A DNA stretch of 64,000 bases, from assembly GCF_947492555.1 (NCBI RefSeq), contig NZ_CANLNE010000006.1, positions 21,348 through 85,347 on the forward strand, read 5' to 3'. Source of the stretch: an uncultured Roseobacter sp. GTDB taxonomy: Bacteria > Pseudomonadota > Alphaproteobacteria > Rhodobacterales > Rhodobacteraceae. The notes beneath the pieces are model-generated. The model saw only the letters and a program-made list of their open reading frames with translations. It was not told where the DNA came from and made no database searches. The translations under genes and the position numbers were made by a program. Positions 35,918 to 45,166 of the stretch are shown one piece after another (the stretch's first letter is position 1; each line of letters opens with the position of its first letter).

Positions 35918-37198
35918 ATGACAACCAAGATCACACCATGGTCGCGTCGGCGATTCCTGGCAGGCAGTGCGCTGACACTTGCCGCCCCCGCCATTCTGAC
36001 CAGCACCCGCGCCTATGCCGCCAATCCGGTCATCAGGGTGGGCCACGTCAGCCCCCGCACCGGCCCCCTGGCGGGCTTTGCGGAAGCCGATGACTACGTG
36101 CTGGGCGCCATCAATCAGGCCTTCGCCGCCGGTCTGGAAAACAACGGCAAGGCCTACGGTGTCGAGATCATTTCCAAGGACAGCCAGTCAAACCCCAACC
36201 GCGCCGCCGAAGTGGCCGCTGATCTGATCCTCGGCGACGAGGTCGACCTGATCGTGGCCGCCTCAACGCCCGACACGGTCAACCCGGTGTCGGATCAGGC
36301 GGAAATCAACGAGGTGCCCTGCATCACCACCGACTGCCCGTGGCAGCCCTATTTCTTCGGACGCAACGGCGTGCCGGGCGAAGGATTTGAAAACACCTAC
36401 CACTTCTTCTGGGGCCTGGAGGATGTGATCGGCGCGTTTCTCGACATGTGGGACAAGAGCGGCGTGACCAAAACCGTGGGCGGGCTCTTTCCCAACGACG
36501 CGGATGGGAATGCCTGGGGGGATGCCGAACTTGGCCTGCCGAAACCGCTGGCTGCCGCGGGGTATGATCTGGTGGACCCCGGACGCTTCCAGCCGCTGTC
36601 CGATGACTTCAGCAACCAGATCGCGGCGTTCAAAGCCGCCGGCTGCGAGATCGTGACCGGCAATATGATCCCGCCCGATTTCGCGACCTTCTGGGCGCAA
36701 TCCGCGCAGCAGGGGTTCGCACCCAAGGTCGTGACCATCGGCAAAGCGCTGCTCTTTCCCTCCGTCATCGACGCGCTTGGGGCCCGTGGCGACGGGCTGA
36801 CGTCGGAGGTCTGGTGGTCGCCGAACCACCCCTTCACCTCGTCGCTCACCGGCGACAGTTCCAAGGACCTCGCGGATGGCTACACCGCCGCCTCCGGGCG
36901 CCCCTGGACCCAGCCCATCGGGTTCAAACACGCGCTCTTTGAGGTGGTCGCTGATGTGATCAAACGGGCCGAGGACCTGGAAGACCCCGCGGCCATCGTC
37001 GCCGCCATTGCCGCCACCAACCTGGACACGATCACCGGCACCGTGAACTGGGCAGACGGACCGATCAACAATGTCACCAAGACGCCGCTGGTCGCCGGGC
37101 AATGGCAACGCGACGGCGATGCGCTTGATCTGAAAATCGTGGCCAATGCGGCGGCACCCGACATCCCGGTCACCGGGGATCTGAAACTTCTGGCCTGA
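35918..37198 (+). CDS. branched-chain-type ABC transporter substrate-binding protein
   Basis: A 426-residue type I periplasmic binding protein with a Tat-like signal (SRRRFLAGSALTLAAPAIL) and the Leu/Ile/Val-binding fold: IRVGHVSPRTGPLAGFAEA, LILGDEVDLIVAASTPDTV, and GAFLDMW near 170. It gives substrate to the LivGFHM-type transporter encoded next. Tat export is suggested by the twin arginines. Ligand unknown; such proteins also bind aromatic and other carboxylates. Confidence 0.88.
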   Translation: MTTKITPWSRRRFLAGSALTLAAPAILTSTRAYAANPVIRVGHVSPRTGPLAGFAEADDYVLGAINQAFAAGLENNGKAYGVEIISKDSQSNPNRAAEVAADLILGDEVDLIVAASTPDTVNPVSDQAEINEVPCITTDCPWQPYFFGRNGVPGEGFENTYHFFWGLEDVIGAFLDMWDKSGVTKTVGGLFPNDADGNAWGDAELGLPKPLAAAGYDLVDPGRFQPLSDDFSNQIAAFKAAGCEIVTGNMIPPDFATFWAQSAQQGFAPKVVTIGKALLFPSVIDALGARGDGLTSEVWWSPNHPFTSSLTGDSSKDLADGYTAASGRPWTQPIGFKHALFEVVADVIKRAEDLEDPAAIVAAIAATNLDTITGTVNWADGPINNVTKTPLVAGQWQRDGDALDLKIVANAAAPDIPVTGDLKLLA

Positions 37199-37236
37199 CG
37201 ATCAGACCGCCGCGCGCACGCAGAACACGAGGGATC

Positions 37237-37965
37237 ATGGCAGCCTTTCTCCAACTCGATCAGGTCTCGAAGGCGTTCGGCGCGGTCACCGTCGCGGATG
37301 CGCTTAGTTTCGACGTGCCGTCGGGCGAGGCCCTTGGCGTGATCGGTCCGAACGGCGCCGGAAAGACCTCGATGTTCAACCTGATCACCGGCACCCTGTC
37401 GCCTACCTCGGGCCGGATCCTCTTTGACGGGCAGGACGTGACCAGAAGCAGCGCCGCCAAACGCTGTCGCGCGGGAATGGCGCGCAGTTTTCAGGTGCCG
37501 CAGCCCTTCTCGGGCATGACGGTGTTTGAAAACGCCATGATCGCCGCCACGCAGGCGGGCGGAATGCACGGGCGAACGGCGGAGCAGTTTTGCCTTGAGG
37601 TACTCGATCAGACCGAGCTGCTGGACCGCGCGAACACACTCGCGGGCGGCCTGACGCTCCTGGGTCGCAAGCGGCTGGAATTGACCCGCGCGCTTTGTGC
37701 AAGGCCGAAACTTCTGATGCTGGACGAGATCGCGGGGGGTCTGACGGACGCAGAGTGCGGCGCGCTCATCCAGACGATCCGCGACATCCATGCGCGCGGC
37801 GTGACGATCATCTGGATCGAGCATGTGGTGCATGCGCTGCTGGCGGTTGTCGACAGGCTGATCGTGATCGATTTCGGCCGGAAGATCGCGGAAGGCGCGC
37901 CCAGGGCCATCATGGAAAGCCCCGAAGTGCAGGAGATTTACCTGGGGATCGAAGCCGATGCCTGA
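37237..37965 (+). CDS. branched-chain-type ABC transporter ATPase (LivG-like)
   Basis: A 242-residue ATPase: Walker A GPNGAGKTSMFN, a Q-loop SFQVPQPFSGM, a weak signature in place of LSGG (LAGGLTLLGRKRLELTRAL), Walker B LLMLDEIAGGL, and IIWIEHVVHAL. The layout is LivG-type. The stop overlaps the LivF-like start by 8 bp. Confidence 0.9.
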   Translation: MAAFLQLDQVSKAFGAVTVADALSFDVPSGEALGVIGPNGAGKTSMFNLITGTLSPTSGRILFDGQDVTRSSAAKRCRAGMARSFQVPQPFSGMTVFENAMIAATQAGGMHGRTAEQFCLEVLDQTELLDRANTLAGGLTLLGRKRLELTRALCARPKLLMLDEIAGGLTDAECGALIQTIRDIHARGVTIIWIEHVVHALLAVVDRLIVIDFGRKIAEGAPRAIMESPEVQEIYLGIEADA

Positions 37966-38665
37966 CCCCCTTCTGTCCCTCTGCGGTCTGGACGCTTTCT
38001 ACGGTGATTTTCAGGCGCTCTACGGCGTCGACCTGCAGGTCGCGCAAGGCGAAGTCCTCGCCATCATCGGGGCCAATGGCGCGGGCAAGACCACCCTGAT
38101 GCGGTCCATCTCCAGCCTGACGCGCAACAGGGCGGAGATGGTGCGCTACCGCGGGGAGAACATCGGGGCGCTGCGGGCGGATGAAGTGGCCGCCCGGGGC
38201 ATCGCGCTGGTGCCGGAAGGGCGGCAGCTCTTCCCATCGCTCTCGGTGGAGGAAAACCTGATCATCGGCGGCCAGATCGGCCGCAAGGGCCCGTGGTCCC
38301 TGCCCGCTATCTACACGCTCTTTCCCATCCTGCAGGAGCGTCGTCACCAGCAATCCACGTCGCTCTCGGGCGGCCAGCAGCAGATGGTGGCCATCGGACG
38401 CGCGCTCATGGCCAACCCGAACCTGATCCTCTTTGACGAAATCAGCCTCGGGCTGGCCCCGATCATCATCAAGGACATCTACGCCGCCCTGCCCGGCATC
38501 ATCGGCGAGGGCATGAGCGCGCTGATCGTGGAGCAGGACATCACCAAGGCGCTGGCCGTCTCCTCGCGTTTCTACTGCCTGCAGGAGGGGCGCGTCTCGC
38601 TCGAAGGCGCCTCTGCAACCGTCGCCCGCGAGGAGATCTCGCGCGCCTATTTCGGGGTCGCGTAA
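37958..38665 (+). CDS. branched-chain-type ABC transporter ATPase (LivF-like)
   Basis: A 235-residue ATPase: Walker [31 protein letters not shown] typical of LivF, signature [15 protein letters not shown], Walker [14 protein letters not shown], and [10 protein letters not shown]. Pairs with the LivG-like protein to drive import. Confidence 0.92.
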   Translation: MPDPLLSLCGLDAFYGDFQALYGVDLQVAQGEVLAIIGANGAGKTTLMRSISSLTRNRAEMVRYRGENIGALRADEVAARGIALVPEGRQLFPSLSVEENLIIGGQIGRKGPWSLPAIYTLFPILQERRHQQSTSLSGGQQQMVAIGRALMANPNLILFDEISLGLAPIIIKDIYAALPGIIGEGMSALIVEQDITKALAVSSRFYCLQEGRVSLEGASATVAREEISRAYFGVA

Positions 38666-38666
38666 C

Positions 38667-39530
38667 ATGGAATGGGTCAATGTCGTGGTGCAGGGCACCT
38701 TGCTGGGCGGTCTCTACGCGCTCTTTGCCGCCGGTCTGTCGCTGATCTTCGGGGTCATGCGCCTGGTCAATATCGCCCATGGCGACCTGATCGTGCTGGG
38801 GGCCTATCTGGGCCTCTCGGTCACCACCGTTCTGGGCCTGCATCCCCTGCTGGCGCTGATCCTCGTGGTGCCGGTCATGGCCGGGTTCGGCTATGTGCTG
38901 CAGCGCGGTATCCTCAATCAGACGCTGGGCAAAGACATCCTGCCGCCGCTGCTTGTCACCTTCGGGCTGTCGGTGATTATCCAGAACACGCTGCTGGAAA
39001 CCTACTCCGCCGACCCGCAAAAGATGAACGCCGGGGCGCTGGAGACGGCCAGTGTCTCTGCCGGAGGGCTGTCGGTGGGGCTGCTGCCGCTTTTGACCTT
39101 CGGCACCGCCATTGCGGTGATCGCAACGCTGCAATGGATTTTCTACCGCACCGCCCTTGGCCGCGCCTTCAGGGCCACCTCCGACAACCCCGAGATCGCC
39201 CAGCTCATGGGGTTGAACCGCCGCCATATCTTTGGCCTCGCCATGGCACTGGCGCTGGGGGTGACGGCCATCGCCGGGATCATGCTGGGCATCCGCACCA
39301 GTTTCGACCCCTCCATCGGCGGCGGGCGGCTGATCTTCGGCTTCGAGGCGGTCATCATCGGCGGGCTCGGCAACCTCTGGGGCACGCTTGCGGGCGGCGT
39401 GATCCTCGGCGTGGCCCAGACCATCGGGGCCAAGATCGACCCGGGCTGGCAGCTTCTGGCCGGTCACCTCGCCTTTCTGATCATCCTCGCCCTGCGCCCC
39501 AACGGCCTGTTCCCGAGGATCGACGGATGA
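38667..39530 (+). CDS. branched-chain-type ABC transporter permease (LivH-like)
   Basis: A 287-residue permease with about eight membrane segments. The LivH start is plain: LLGGLYALFAAGLSLIFGVMRLVNIAHGDLIVLGAYLG, and GLGNLWGTLAGGVILGVAQTIG near the end. Starts right after livF and overlaps the next gene by 4 bp. Confidence 0.92.
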   Translation: MEWVNVVVQGTLLGGLYALFAAGLSLIFGVMRLVNIAHGDLIVLGAYLGLSVTTVLGLHPLLALILVVPVMAGFGYVLQRGILNQTLGKDILPPLLVTFGLSVIIQNTLLETYSADPQKMNAGALETASVSAGGLSVGLLPLLTFGTAIAVIATLQWIFYRTALGRAFRATSDNPEIAQLMGLNRRHIFGLAMALALGVTAIAGIMLGIRTSFDPSIGGGRLIFGFEAVIIGGLGNLWGTLAGGVILGVAQTIGAKIDPGWQLLAGHLAFLIILALRPNGLFPRIDG

Positions 39531-40555
39531 ACCTCTCAGATTACCACGTCACCCGCACATCGCCCGCCGCACGGGTCGCGGCCCTGCTGGGCGCGCTGAT
39601 CCTGATCGTCCTGATCGCCGCCCCTTGGTGGGCCGGACGCGCGGACATGCGCCTGATGGGCGAGCTGTTTCTCTACCTCGCCCTCGCCAGCCTGTGGAAC
39701 CTGATGGCCGGATACGCGGGCCTCGTCTCGGTCGGCCAGCAGGCCTATGTCGGATTTGGCGGCTACATGCTCTTTGCGCTGACGATCTTTGGCGGCCTGC
39801 ACCCGCTGGGCGCGATTGCGCTTGCGGGCGCCCTGGGCGCGCTCATCGCCGTGCCGGTCGCGCTTTTGATCTTCCGGCTGCGCGGCGCCTATTTCGCCAT
39901 CGGCACATGGGTCATCGCCGAGGTGTTCCGACTGTCCTTTGCCCAGGTCTCCGCACTGGGGGGCGGGTCCGGATCATCGCTGCCGGTGGGCATCGTCAGA
40001 TCCCTGGCCGCCTCGCGGTCGGGCCGCGAACACCTGAGCTATTGGCTCGCCCTGGGCTCGGCCGTGCTCGTGATCGCCGCCGTCTACCTCTTCCTGCGGT
40101 CGCGCAACGGGCTGGCCCTGACCGCCATTCGCGACAATGAACTGGCCGCAGGCTCGCTTGGCATCGACATCTGGCGCACGAAATTCATCGTCTACGTGGT
40201 GACCGCCGCGCTGACCGCCATGATCGGCGCGCTGATCTTCCTGCAGAAACTGCGCATCTCGCCGGACGCCGCCTTTTCGGTCAACGACTGGACGGCCTTC
40301 GTGATCTTCATCGTGGTGATCGGCGGTATCGGCACCATCGAAGGACCGATCATCGGCACGCTGATCTTCTTTCTCTTGCGCGAAACCCTTGCGGACCTCG
40401 GAACCATCTACCTCATCGTGCTCGGCACCGTGGCCATCGTGATCATGCTGAAGGCCCCCACCGGCCTCTGGGGCCTGATCCGCAGCCGGTTCGACATCGA
40501 ACTCTTCCCGCTCCGTTTCCGCGTCAAACCCTCCTCCCCATCCACGAAAGGCTGA
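39527..40555 (+). CDS. branched-chain-type ABC transporter permease (LivM-like)
   Basis: A 342-residue permease with about nine membrane segments; LAGLYNLMAGYAGLVSVGQQAY-type motif (here SLWNLMAGYAGLVSVGQQA), RLRGAYFAIGTWVIAEV, and GGIGTIEGPIIGTLIFF. The ATG overlaps the LivH-like stop (ATGA). It completes the importer; the BKACE gene follows after 3 bp. Confidence 0.92.
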   Translation: MNLSDYHVTRTSPAARVAALLGALILIVLIAAPWWAGRADMRLMGELFLYLALASLWNLMAGYAGLVSVGQQAYVGFGGYMLFALTIFGGLHPLGAIALAGALGALIAVPVALLIFRLRGAYFAIGTWVIAEVFRLSFAQVSALGGGSGSSLPVGIVRSLAASRSGREHLSYWLALGSAVLVIAAVYLFLRSRNGLALTAIRDNELAAGSLGIDIWRTKFIVYVVTAALTAMIGALIFLQKLRISPDAAFSVNDWTAFVIFIVVIGGIGTIEGPIIGTLIFFLLRETLADLGTIYLIVLGTVAIVIMLKAPTGLWGLIRSRFDIELFPLRFRVKPSSPSTKG

Positions 40556-40558
40556 CCC

Positions 40559-41500
40559 ATGGCCAAGGCGAAACAGAAAACCATCATCACCTGCGCCGTG
40601 ACTGGGGCGATCCACACGCCCACCATGTCCGACGCCCTGCCCTATACCTACGACGATATTGCAGCACAGGCGCTGGCCGCTGCAGATGCCGGCGCCTCCA
40701 TCCTGCACCTGCACGCGCGCGACAACCAGACCGGGGCGCCCTCAGTGGATGTGGATGACTTCGCCCCTTTTCTGCCGCGCATCAAACAGGCAACCGATGC
40801 GGTTGTGAACATCTCGACCGGCGGCTCGCTGACCCTGTCCATTCAGGACCGGATCACCCCGGCCAAGACGTTTTCCCCTGAGATGTGCTCGATGAACATG
40901 GGATCGATGAACTTCTCCTTCCATCCGCTTGCCGGGCGCTATGGCGATGACGACTGGAAATTCGACTGGGAAAAGGACTATGTCGCCAACTCGGACGGCA
41001 ACATCTTTCGCAACACCTTCCGCGACATTCGCGAGGCCGCAGAAACGCTCAGCCCCCATGACGTGAAATTCGAGCATGAATGCTACGACGTGGGGCATCT
41101 CTACAATCTGAAATTCTGCATGGATATCGGGCTTTTCAAGGCGCCCGTCTTTATCCAGTTCATCTTTGGCATCCTGGGCGGGATCGGTGCGGAGGTCGAC
41201 AATCTGGTGTTCATGAAACGCACGGCAGACCGGCTTTTTGGCGAGGATTATCGCTGGTCCGTGCTGGGCGCGGGCGGGGCGCAGATGACGCTGGGCACAA
41301 CCGCCAGCCAGATGGGCGGCCACGTGCGCGTCGGGCTGGAGGACAGCCTCTTTATCTCGCGCGGCACGCTGGCGGACAGCAACGCGCAACAGGTTGCGAA
41401 AATACGCCGCATCGTCGAGGATCTGGGCTGCGAGGTCGCAACCCCGGACGAGGCGCGCGCGATACTGGACCTCAAGGGCGGCGACCGCGTGGCGTTCTGA
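40559..41500 (+). CDS. beta-keto acid cleavage enzyme (BKACE/Kce family)
   Basis: A 313-residue BKACE protein (DUF849). The zinc histidines are in ILHLHARD, the family GGS loop is VNISTGGS, and the acidic/His segment KFEHECYDVGHL and LGAGGAQMTL follow. These enzymes condense a beta-keto acid with acetyl-CoA to give acetoacetate or acetoacetyl-CoA and a new CoA ester. Last gene of the operon. Its substrate defines the pathway; candidates are products of the SDR or hydroxyacyl-CoA dehydrogenase here. Confidence 0.9.
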   Translation: MAKAKQKTIITCAVTGAIHTPTMSDALPYTYDDIAAQALAAADAGASILHLHARDNQTGAPSVDVDDFAPFLPRIKQATDAVVNISTGGSLTLSIQDRITPAKTFSPEMCSMNMGSMNFSFHPLAGRYGDDDWKFDWEKDYVANSDGNIFRNTFRDIREAAETLSPHDVKFEHECYDVGHLYNLKFCMDIGLFKAPVFIQFIFGILGGIGAEVDNLVFMKRTADRLFGEDYRWSVLGAGGAQMTLGTTASQMGGHVRVGLEDSLFISRGTLADSNAQQVAKIRRIVEDLGCEVATPDEARAILDLKGGDRVAF

Positions 41501-41637
41501 TCCCGGATCGTTCTAGGGGTGTTCAGCACCCCGTCGAAACGGTGGCACTCCCACCAAGCTGACAGCCAACGCAAGGCTTGTGTTCCCCGTCTTTCCCATG
41601 TCATATTCATGAAATAGAATTTGTCTGGGAGGGCGGT

Positions 41638-42552
41638 ATGAAACTGGACAGAAGGCAGGTCCTTGCAGGTCTCGGCGGCTGCGCGGCCTGCGCCACACCT
41701 CTCTACACCGTCGCCCAGACGCTGCAGTTGGGGTCTTTTGAGATCACCAGCGTCAGCGACGGCCATCTGGTGCTGCCGGGATCAATGTTCTTTGACGGTC
41801 TGCCCCAGGAACCGCTGCAGGAGATCCTCTCCAAAAACGGTGTCTCCGCCGACCAACTGGAACCCCCCTGCAACCTGACACTGCTGCGTCAGGACGACAA
41901 AATCATCCTCTTCGACGCGGGCGCAGGCGCGGGGTTCATGCCAAGCGCCGGGGCCCTCCTTGACAGTCTCGCCGCACAGGGCGTCGCCCCCGAAGACATC
42001 ACCCATGTCGTCTTTACCCACGCCCACCCCGATCACCTCTGGGGCATCCTCGACGACTTCGACGATCCGGTCTTTCCGCAGGCGGAGCTGATGATCGGAG
42101 CGGCGGAATGGGCTTATTGGACCGACCCCGACACGCTCACCACCATCGGCGAGGCCCGCGCCTCCTTTGCCGTGGGCGCGGCGCGCAGGCTGCAGGCGGT
42201 CGAGGATCAGATCAGCCTGTTCAACAGCGGTGATGAAATCCTGCCCGGCGTCCTCGCCCATGGCACGCCCGGCCACACCCCCGGTCACATGTCGTTTGAA
42301 ATCCGCGACGGCGCGCAGGCGGTCATGGTCGGTGGGGACGCCATCGGCAACCACCACGTGGCCTTTGCCCGCCCCGACTGGCCCAGCGGGGCCGATCAGG
42401 ACCCGGATCTGGGGGCCGCGACCCGCTTGCGGCTGCTGGATCACCTGGCAACCGATGACATCCCGCTGATGGGCTTTCACCTGCCCCACGGCGGCCTCGG
42501 GCGCGTCACCCGCGACGGCGCGACCTATCGCTTTCTTCCGGAGGACGCATAA
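41638..42552 (+). CDS. exported metallo-beta-lactamase-fold hydrolase (SoxG-like)
   Basis: A 304-residue MBL-fold protein with a Tat-like signal (MKLDRRQVLAGLGG). The metal site is complete: HVVFTHAHPDHLWG gives HxHxDH, followed by GTPGHTPGHMSFEI and GGDAIG. Paracoccus soxG encodes a periplasmic protein of nearly equal length next to soxF and soxH, and this gene overlaps a SoxH-like gene at 42552, so SoxG-like is a fair call, not a proof. ATG chosen after GGGAGGGCGG. Confidence 0.65.
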   Translation: MKLDRRQVLAGLGGCAACATPLYTVAQTLQLGSFEITSVSDGHLVLPGSMFFDGLPQEPLQEILSKNGVSADQLEPPCNLTLLRQDDKIILFDAGAGAGFMPSAGALLDSLAAQGVAPEDITHVVFTHAHPDHLWGILDDFDDPVFPQAELMIGAAEWAYWTDPDTLTTIGEARASFAVGAARRLQAVEDQISLFNSGDEILPGVLAHGTPGHTPGHMSFEIRDGAQAVMVGGDAIGNHHVAFARPDWPSGADQDPDLGAATRLRLLDHLATDDIPLMGFHLPHGGLGRVTRDGATYRFLPEDA

Positions 42553-43490
42553 TGCGCTGGACCCTGCCCTTCCTGCTTGCCACATCCGCCTATGCCAGCG
42601 AGGACATCGCGGATAAATACCCCGCCTCGCTGCTCTATGACAAACCGGTGGAGGTGATCCCCGGCGTCTTCTCCGCCATCGGCGCCACCGCCCCGCCGAC
42701 CTATGAAAACGCGGGCCACAACAACAACCTCAGCTTCATCGTGACCGGCGATGGTGTCGTGGTCATCAACGCCGGGGCCGCCTATGGGCTCGCCGCCGCC
42801 CTGCACGATGAAATCAAGGCGATCACCGACCAGCCGGTGAAACTGGTCTTCAACGAAAACGGTCAGGGCCACGCCATGCTCGGCAACAGTTATTGGGCGG
42901 AACAGGGCGTGCCCATCGTCGCCCATGTCGATGCCGCCACGGAGGTTGCAGATTACGGCGGCAGCATCCTTGAGGGCATGAAACGCTACAACCGCGACCG
43001 GGCCAAGGGCACCACCCTGCAAGGCCCGACAGAAACCTTCGAGGATACATATGCCGTCGAGATGGGCGCGTTCCGGATCGAGGCGCGCTACCTCGGGCCC
43101 GCCCATTCCCCGGGCGATATCGTGGTCTGGCTGCCGGACCAGAGCCTTGTGATCTCAGGCGACATGGCCTTTCACGAACGCATGCTGCCGATTTTCGAGC
43201 ACACATATACCGCCGACTGGCTGGACACATGGGACAATGCCTTCGAGGCGCTGGAGGCCACTTATGTCATCCCCGGCCACGGCCATCCGACCAACATGGA
43301 TCAGGTGCGCCGCTACACCAAGGGCTATCTGGAATATCTGCGCACCCAGATCGGTGCTCATATCGACGCGGGCGGCGCGCTGGCCGAAGCCTATTACGTC
43401 GATCAATCCCCCTATGCCCATCTCGATACCTTCGAGGAGCTGGCAACCAAGAACGCGGGCCGGGTCTTTGAGCAGATGGAGTTTGAATAG
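42552..43490 (+). CDS. exported metallo-beta-lactamase-fold protein (SoxH-like) with altered metal motif
   Basis: A 312-residue MBL-fold protein with a short signal peptide. In the place of HxHxDH it has NENGQGHAMLGN, losing the two leading histidines and the aspartate, while later residues (GPAHSPGD, VISGDMAFH, PGHGHPTNM) are kept. Metal binding, if any, must differ. Its start overlaps the SoxG-like stop. SoxH proteins of about this size occur with soxF and soxG in Paracoccus. Confidence 0.62.
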   Translation: MRWTLPFLLATSAYASEDIADKYPASLLYDKPVEVIPGVFSAIGATAPPTYENAGHNNNLSFIVTGDGVVVINAGAAYGLAAALHDEIKAITDQPVKLVFNENGQGHAMLGNSYWAEQGVPIVAHVDAATEVADYGGSILEGMKRYNRDRAKGTTLQGPTETFEDTYAVEMGAFRIEARYLGPAHSPGDIVVWLPDQSLVISGDMAFHERMLPIFEHTYTADWLDTWDNAFEALEATYVIPGHGHPTNMDQVRRYTKGYLEYLRTQIGAHIDAGGALAEAYYVDQSPYAHLDTFEELATKNAGRVFEQMEFE

Positions 43491-43507
43491 GCCCTGTCCC
43501 GCCCGTG

Positions 43508-44569
43508 TCAGGCGGGTGTCGCCACCGCGCGCAGATGCAACAGCCGGTGGGTCAGCATCGCCCCCACCCACATGAAAAGCAGCGCCACCCAGGCCGTAAC
43601 CGCAAAGATCGACCCGCCGGACAGGCCCGCCCCCACGGCACAGCCACCCGCCAGCATGCTGCCGAAGCCCATCAGCACCGCCCCGATCAGATAGCGCTCC
43701 ATCGGGGTGTCGGGGCCGAACCGCTCGATCCGCGCCTCCCCCGAGGCCAGAGCCATCAGGGCGGCCCCGGTGAACACGCCCGGCACCAGCCCGACCCCAA
43801 AGCTCAGCGGCAAGCGGGTCGCATTGACCAGCCCCATCAGCGTGTCGGTCGAGGGCCCGGTGAAGGTGATGGAAGACACCGCAACCACCTCGAAAGAGGT
43901 CTGGGCAATTGTGTAGGTGAAGATCCACCCCAGACCGACCGCCACGCCGACACAGCCAGCAGCGATCATGCGGGTCACCGGCAGGCGGCTGGCCACCGCC
44001 AGAAAGGTCGCGAGGATCAGCGCAATCGCGGCACATATGGCCGCCGCAGAGGAACTCAGCCCCAGCTGCGCAAGCAGGCTGCGCGCGGCACCGCCGTCGA
44101 TCAGCCACAGCCCGGCAAGACCTTCGCGCAGGGGGGCCAGAACCCCGCGCAGCGCAGCCTGCGCCACCAGCGTCAGCACCAGACCCGTCAGGATCGCGCG
44201 CAGATTACCCGTGGCTGAGAGCACCAGCAGACGGCTGGCGCAGCCGCGCGCAAGGATCATACCCGCCCCAAAGAGCAGCCCGCCGATCACTGCCCCGGAG
44301 AGGCTGCCGGTGGCGGCCAGCTGGCGCGCCTCGGAGACATCGAGGAACCTCAAAGAAATCGCCCCCTGCACACAGAGAACGGCAGCAGAAAACGCCAGGA
44401 ACCAGATCGACAGGCGCGGCCCGACCTGCCCCTCGGACAGCTCGACCGTTGCCGCGCGCAGGCAAAACCGTGAATGCTGCGCCGCGACGCCAAAGAGCAT
44501 GCCAACCACGGCCCCCGCCATCATCAGCACGGCCCCATCTCCGAACCGGTCAATCAGGGTTTCCACCAT
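43508..44569 (-). CDS. YeeE/YedE-family sulfur transporter
   Basis: A 353-residue membrane protein with about nine or ten helices and the two family cysteine motifs: QHSRFCLRAATVEL and MILARGCASRLLV near the first half, GSMLAGGCAVGAGLSGGS in the second. YeeE/TsuA of this family imports thiosulfate through conserved cysteines. An FNR-like box lies 53 bp upstream. It is convergent with the SoxH-like gene. Confidence 0.85.
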   Translation of the reverse strand: MVETLIDRFGDGAVLMMAGAVVGMLFGVAAQHSRFCLRAATVELSEGQVGPRLSIWFLAFSAAVLCVQGAISLRFLDVSEARQLAATGSLSGAVIGGLLFGAGMILARGCASRLLVLSATGNLRAILTGLVLTLVAQAALRGVLAPLREGLAGLWLIDGGAARSLLAQLGLSSSAAAICAAIALILATFLAVASRLPVTRMIAAGCVGVAVGLGWIFTYTIAQTSFEVVAVSSITFTGPSTDTLMGLVNATRLPLSFGVGLVPGVFTGAALMALASGEARIERFGPDTPMERYLIGAVLMGFGSMLAGGCAVGAGLSGGSIFAVTAWVALLFMWVGAMLTHRLLHLRAVATPA

Positions 44570-44621
44570 CGCCAGACCTTTCCCGTCAGAACGGGCCTAC
44601 CGAAGCGGGGCGCGGCGCACC

Positions 44622-44635
44622 TTGATGTGGGTCAA
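44622..44635. promoter_or_regulatory. FNR-like box upstream of YeeE gene
   Basis: TTGATGTGGGTCAA is TTGAT-N4-GTCAA. It is 53 bp upstream of the YeeE/YedE start. It would link sulfur import to low oxygen. Confidence 0.5.
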
Positions 44636-44653
44636 GCAGGCAGCACCCTCCGG

Positions 44654-45085
44654 CTATTCCAGCGCCTCCTGCACGATCTCGTCCAGAAGCGCCTGCACCT
44701 GCTGCATCTCGCCCTGCGGGTAGGTGCGATAGCCGATCATCACCGCGCCCGCCTGATCCGCGACAAAAATGCCATAGGGGCAATGGGCGATGTTCATCGG
44801 ATCCGCCTCCATCACGGCCCGCGACACCTGCGCCGAGCAGAAAAGGAAAATGTCCGCCTCATTGAACAGCGCCTTGGTGCTGCCCACATCCGCGCCGGTC
44901 CGGTTCAGCATCTCGCCGGTGTGGCTGACATAATCGATGACCAGCCCACGCCCGACAATGGCGCTTTCCACGGCAAAGGCCGCATCCTCGAAACTGCCGT
45001 CAAAGGCATAGGTGACCGCCTGATCCGCCGCCTGACCCGATCCCGCGATCAGGGCAACCGTCGCGGCAAGCATGAAACGTCTCAT
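44654..45085 (-). CDS. exported DUF302 protein
   Basis: A 143-residue protein with a signal peptide (MRRFMLAATVALIAGSGQA) and the DUF302 fold: FEDAAFAVESAIVGRGLVIDYVSH, FLFCSAQVSRAVME, CPYGIFVADQAG. DUF302 proteins have no firm function but occur in sulfur-oxidation clusters. It lies upstream of the YeeE gene on the same strand, with the FNR-like box at 44622 between them. Confidence 0.78.
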   Translation of the reverse strand: MRRFMLAATVALIAGSGQAADQAVTYAFDGSFEDAAFAVESAIVGRGLVIDYVSHTGEMLNRTGADVGSTKALFNEADIFLFCSAQVSRAVMEADPMNIAHCPYGIFVADQAGAVMIGYRTYPQGEMQQVQALLDEIVQEALE

Positions 45086-45139
45086 AGTCTCTCCTTCCAG
45101 ATGGTGGCCTCACTCAAACACGTCCGGCCGGGCCCGCCC

Positions 45140-45153
45140 TTGATCCAGGTCAG
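45140..45153. promoter_or_regulatory. weak FNR-like box upstream of DUF302 gene
   Basis: TTGATCCAGGTCAG matches TTGAT-N4-GTCAA with one change in the last base. It is 54 bp upstream of the DUF302 start, the same spacing as the box before YeeE, and just after the end of soxF. Confidence 0.3.
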
Positions 45154-45166
45154 CCCGGCCTATCTG

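Noticed and set aside
38672..40555. A long plus-strand frame that covers the LivH-like gene in a shifted frame and then reads as LivM
   Set aside because: The first half is a shadow of the LivH-like gene; the true LivM-like start is the ATG at 39527.
34948..41500. A carnitine degradation pathway
   Set aside because: The dehydrogenase and BKACE would fit, but the thioesterase is missing and the importer is of the branched-chain type.
41516..41532. GGGGTG-TTCAG-CACCCC hairpin after the BKACE gene as a terminator
   Set aside because: The stem is only 6 bp and no T-run follows; too weak to call.
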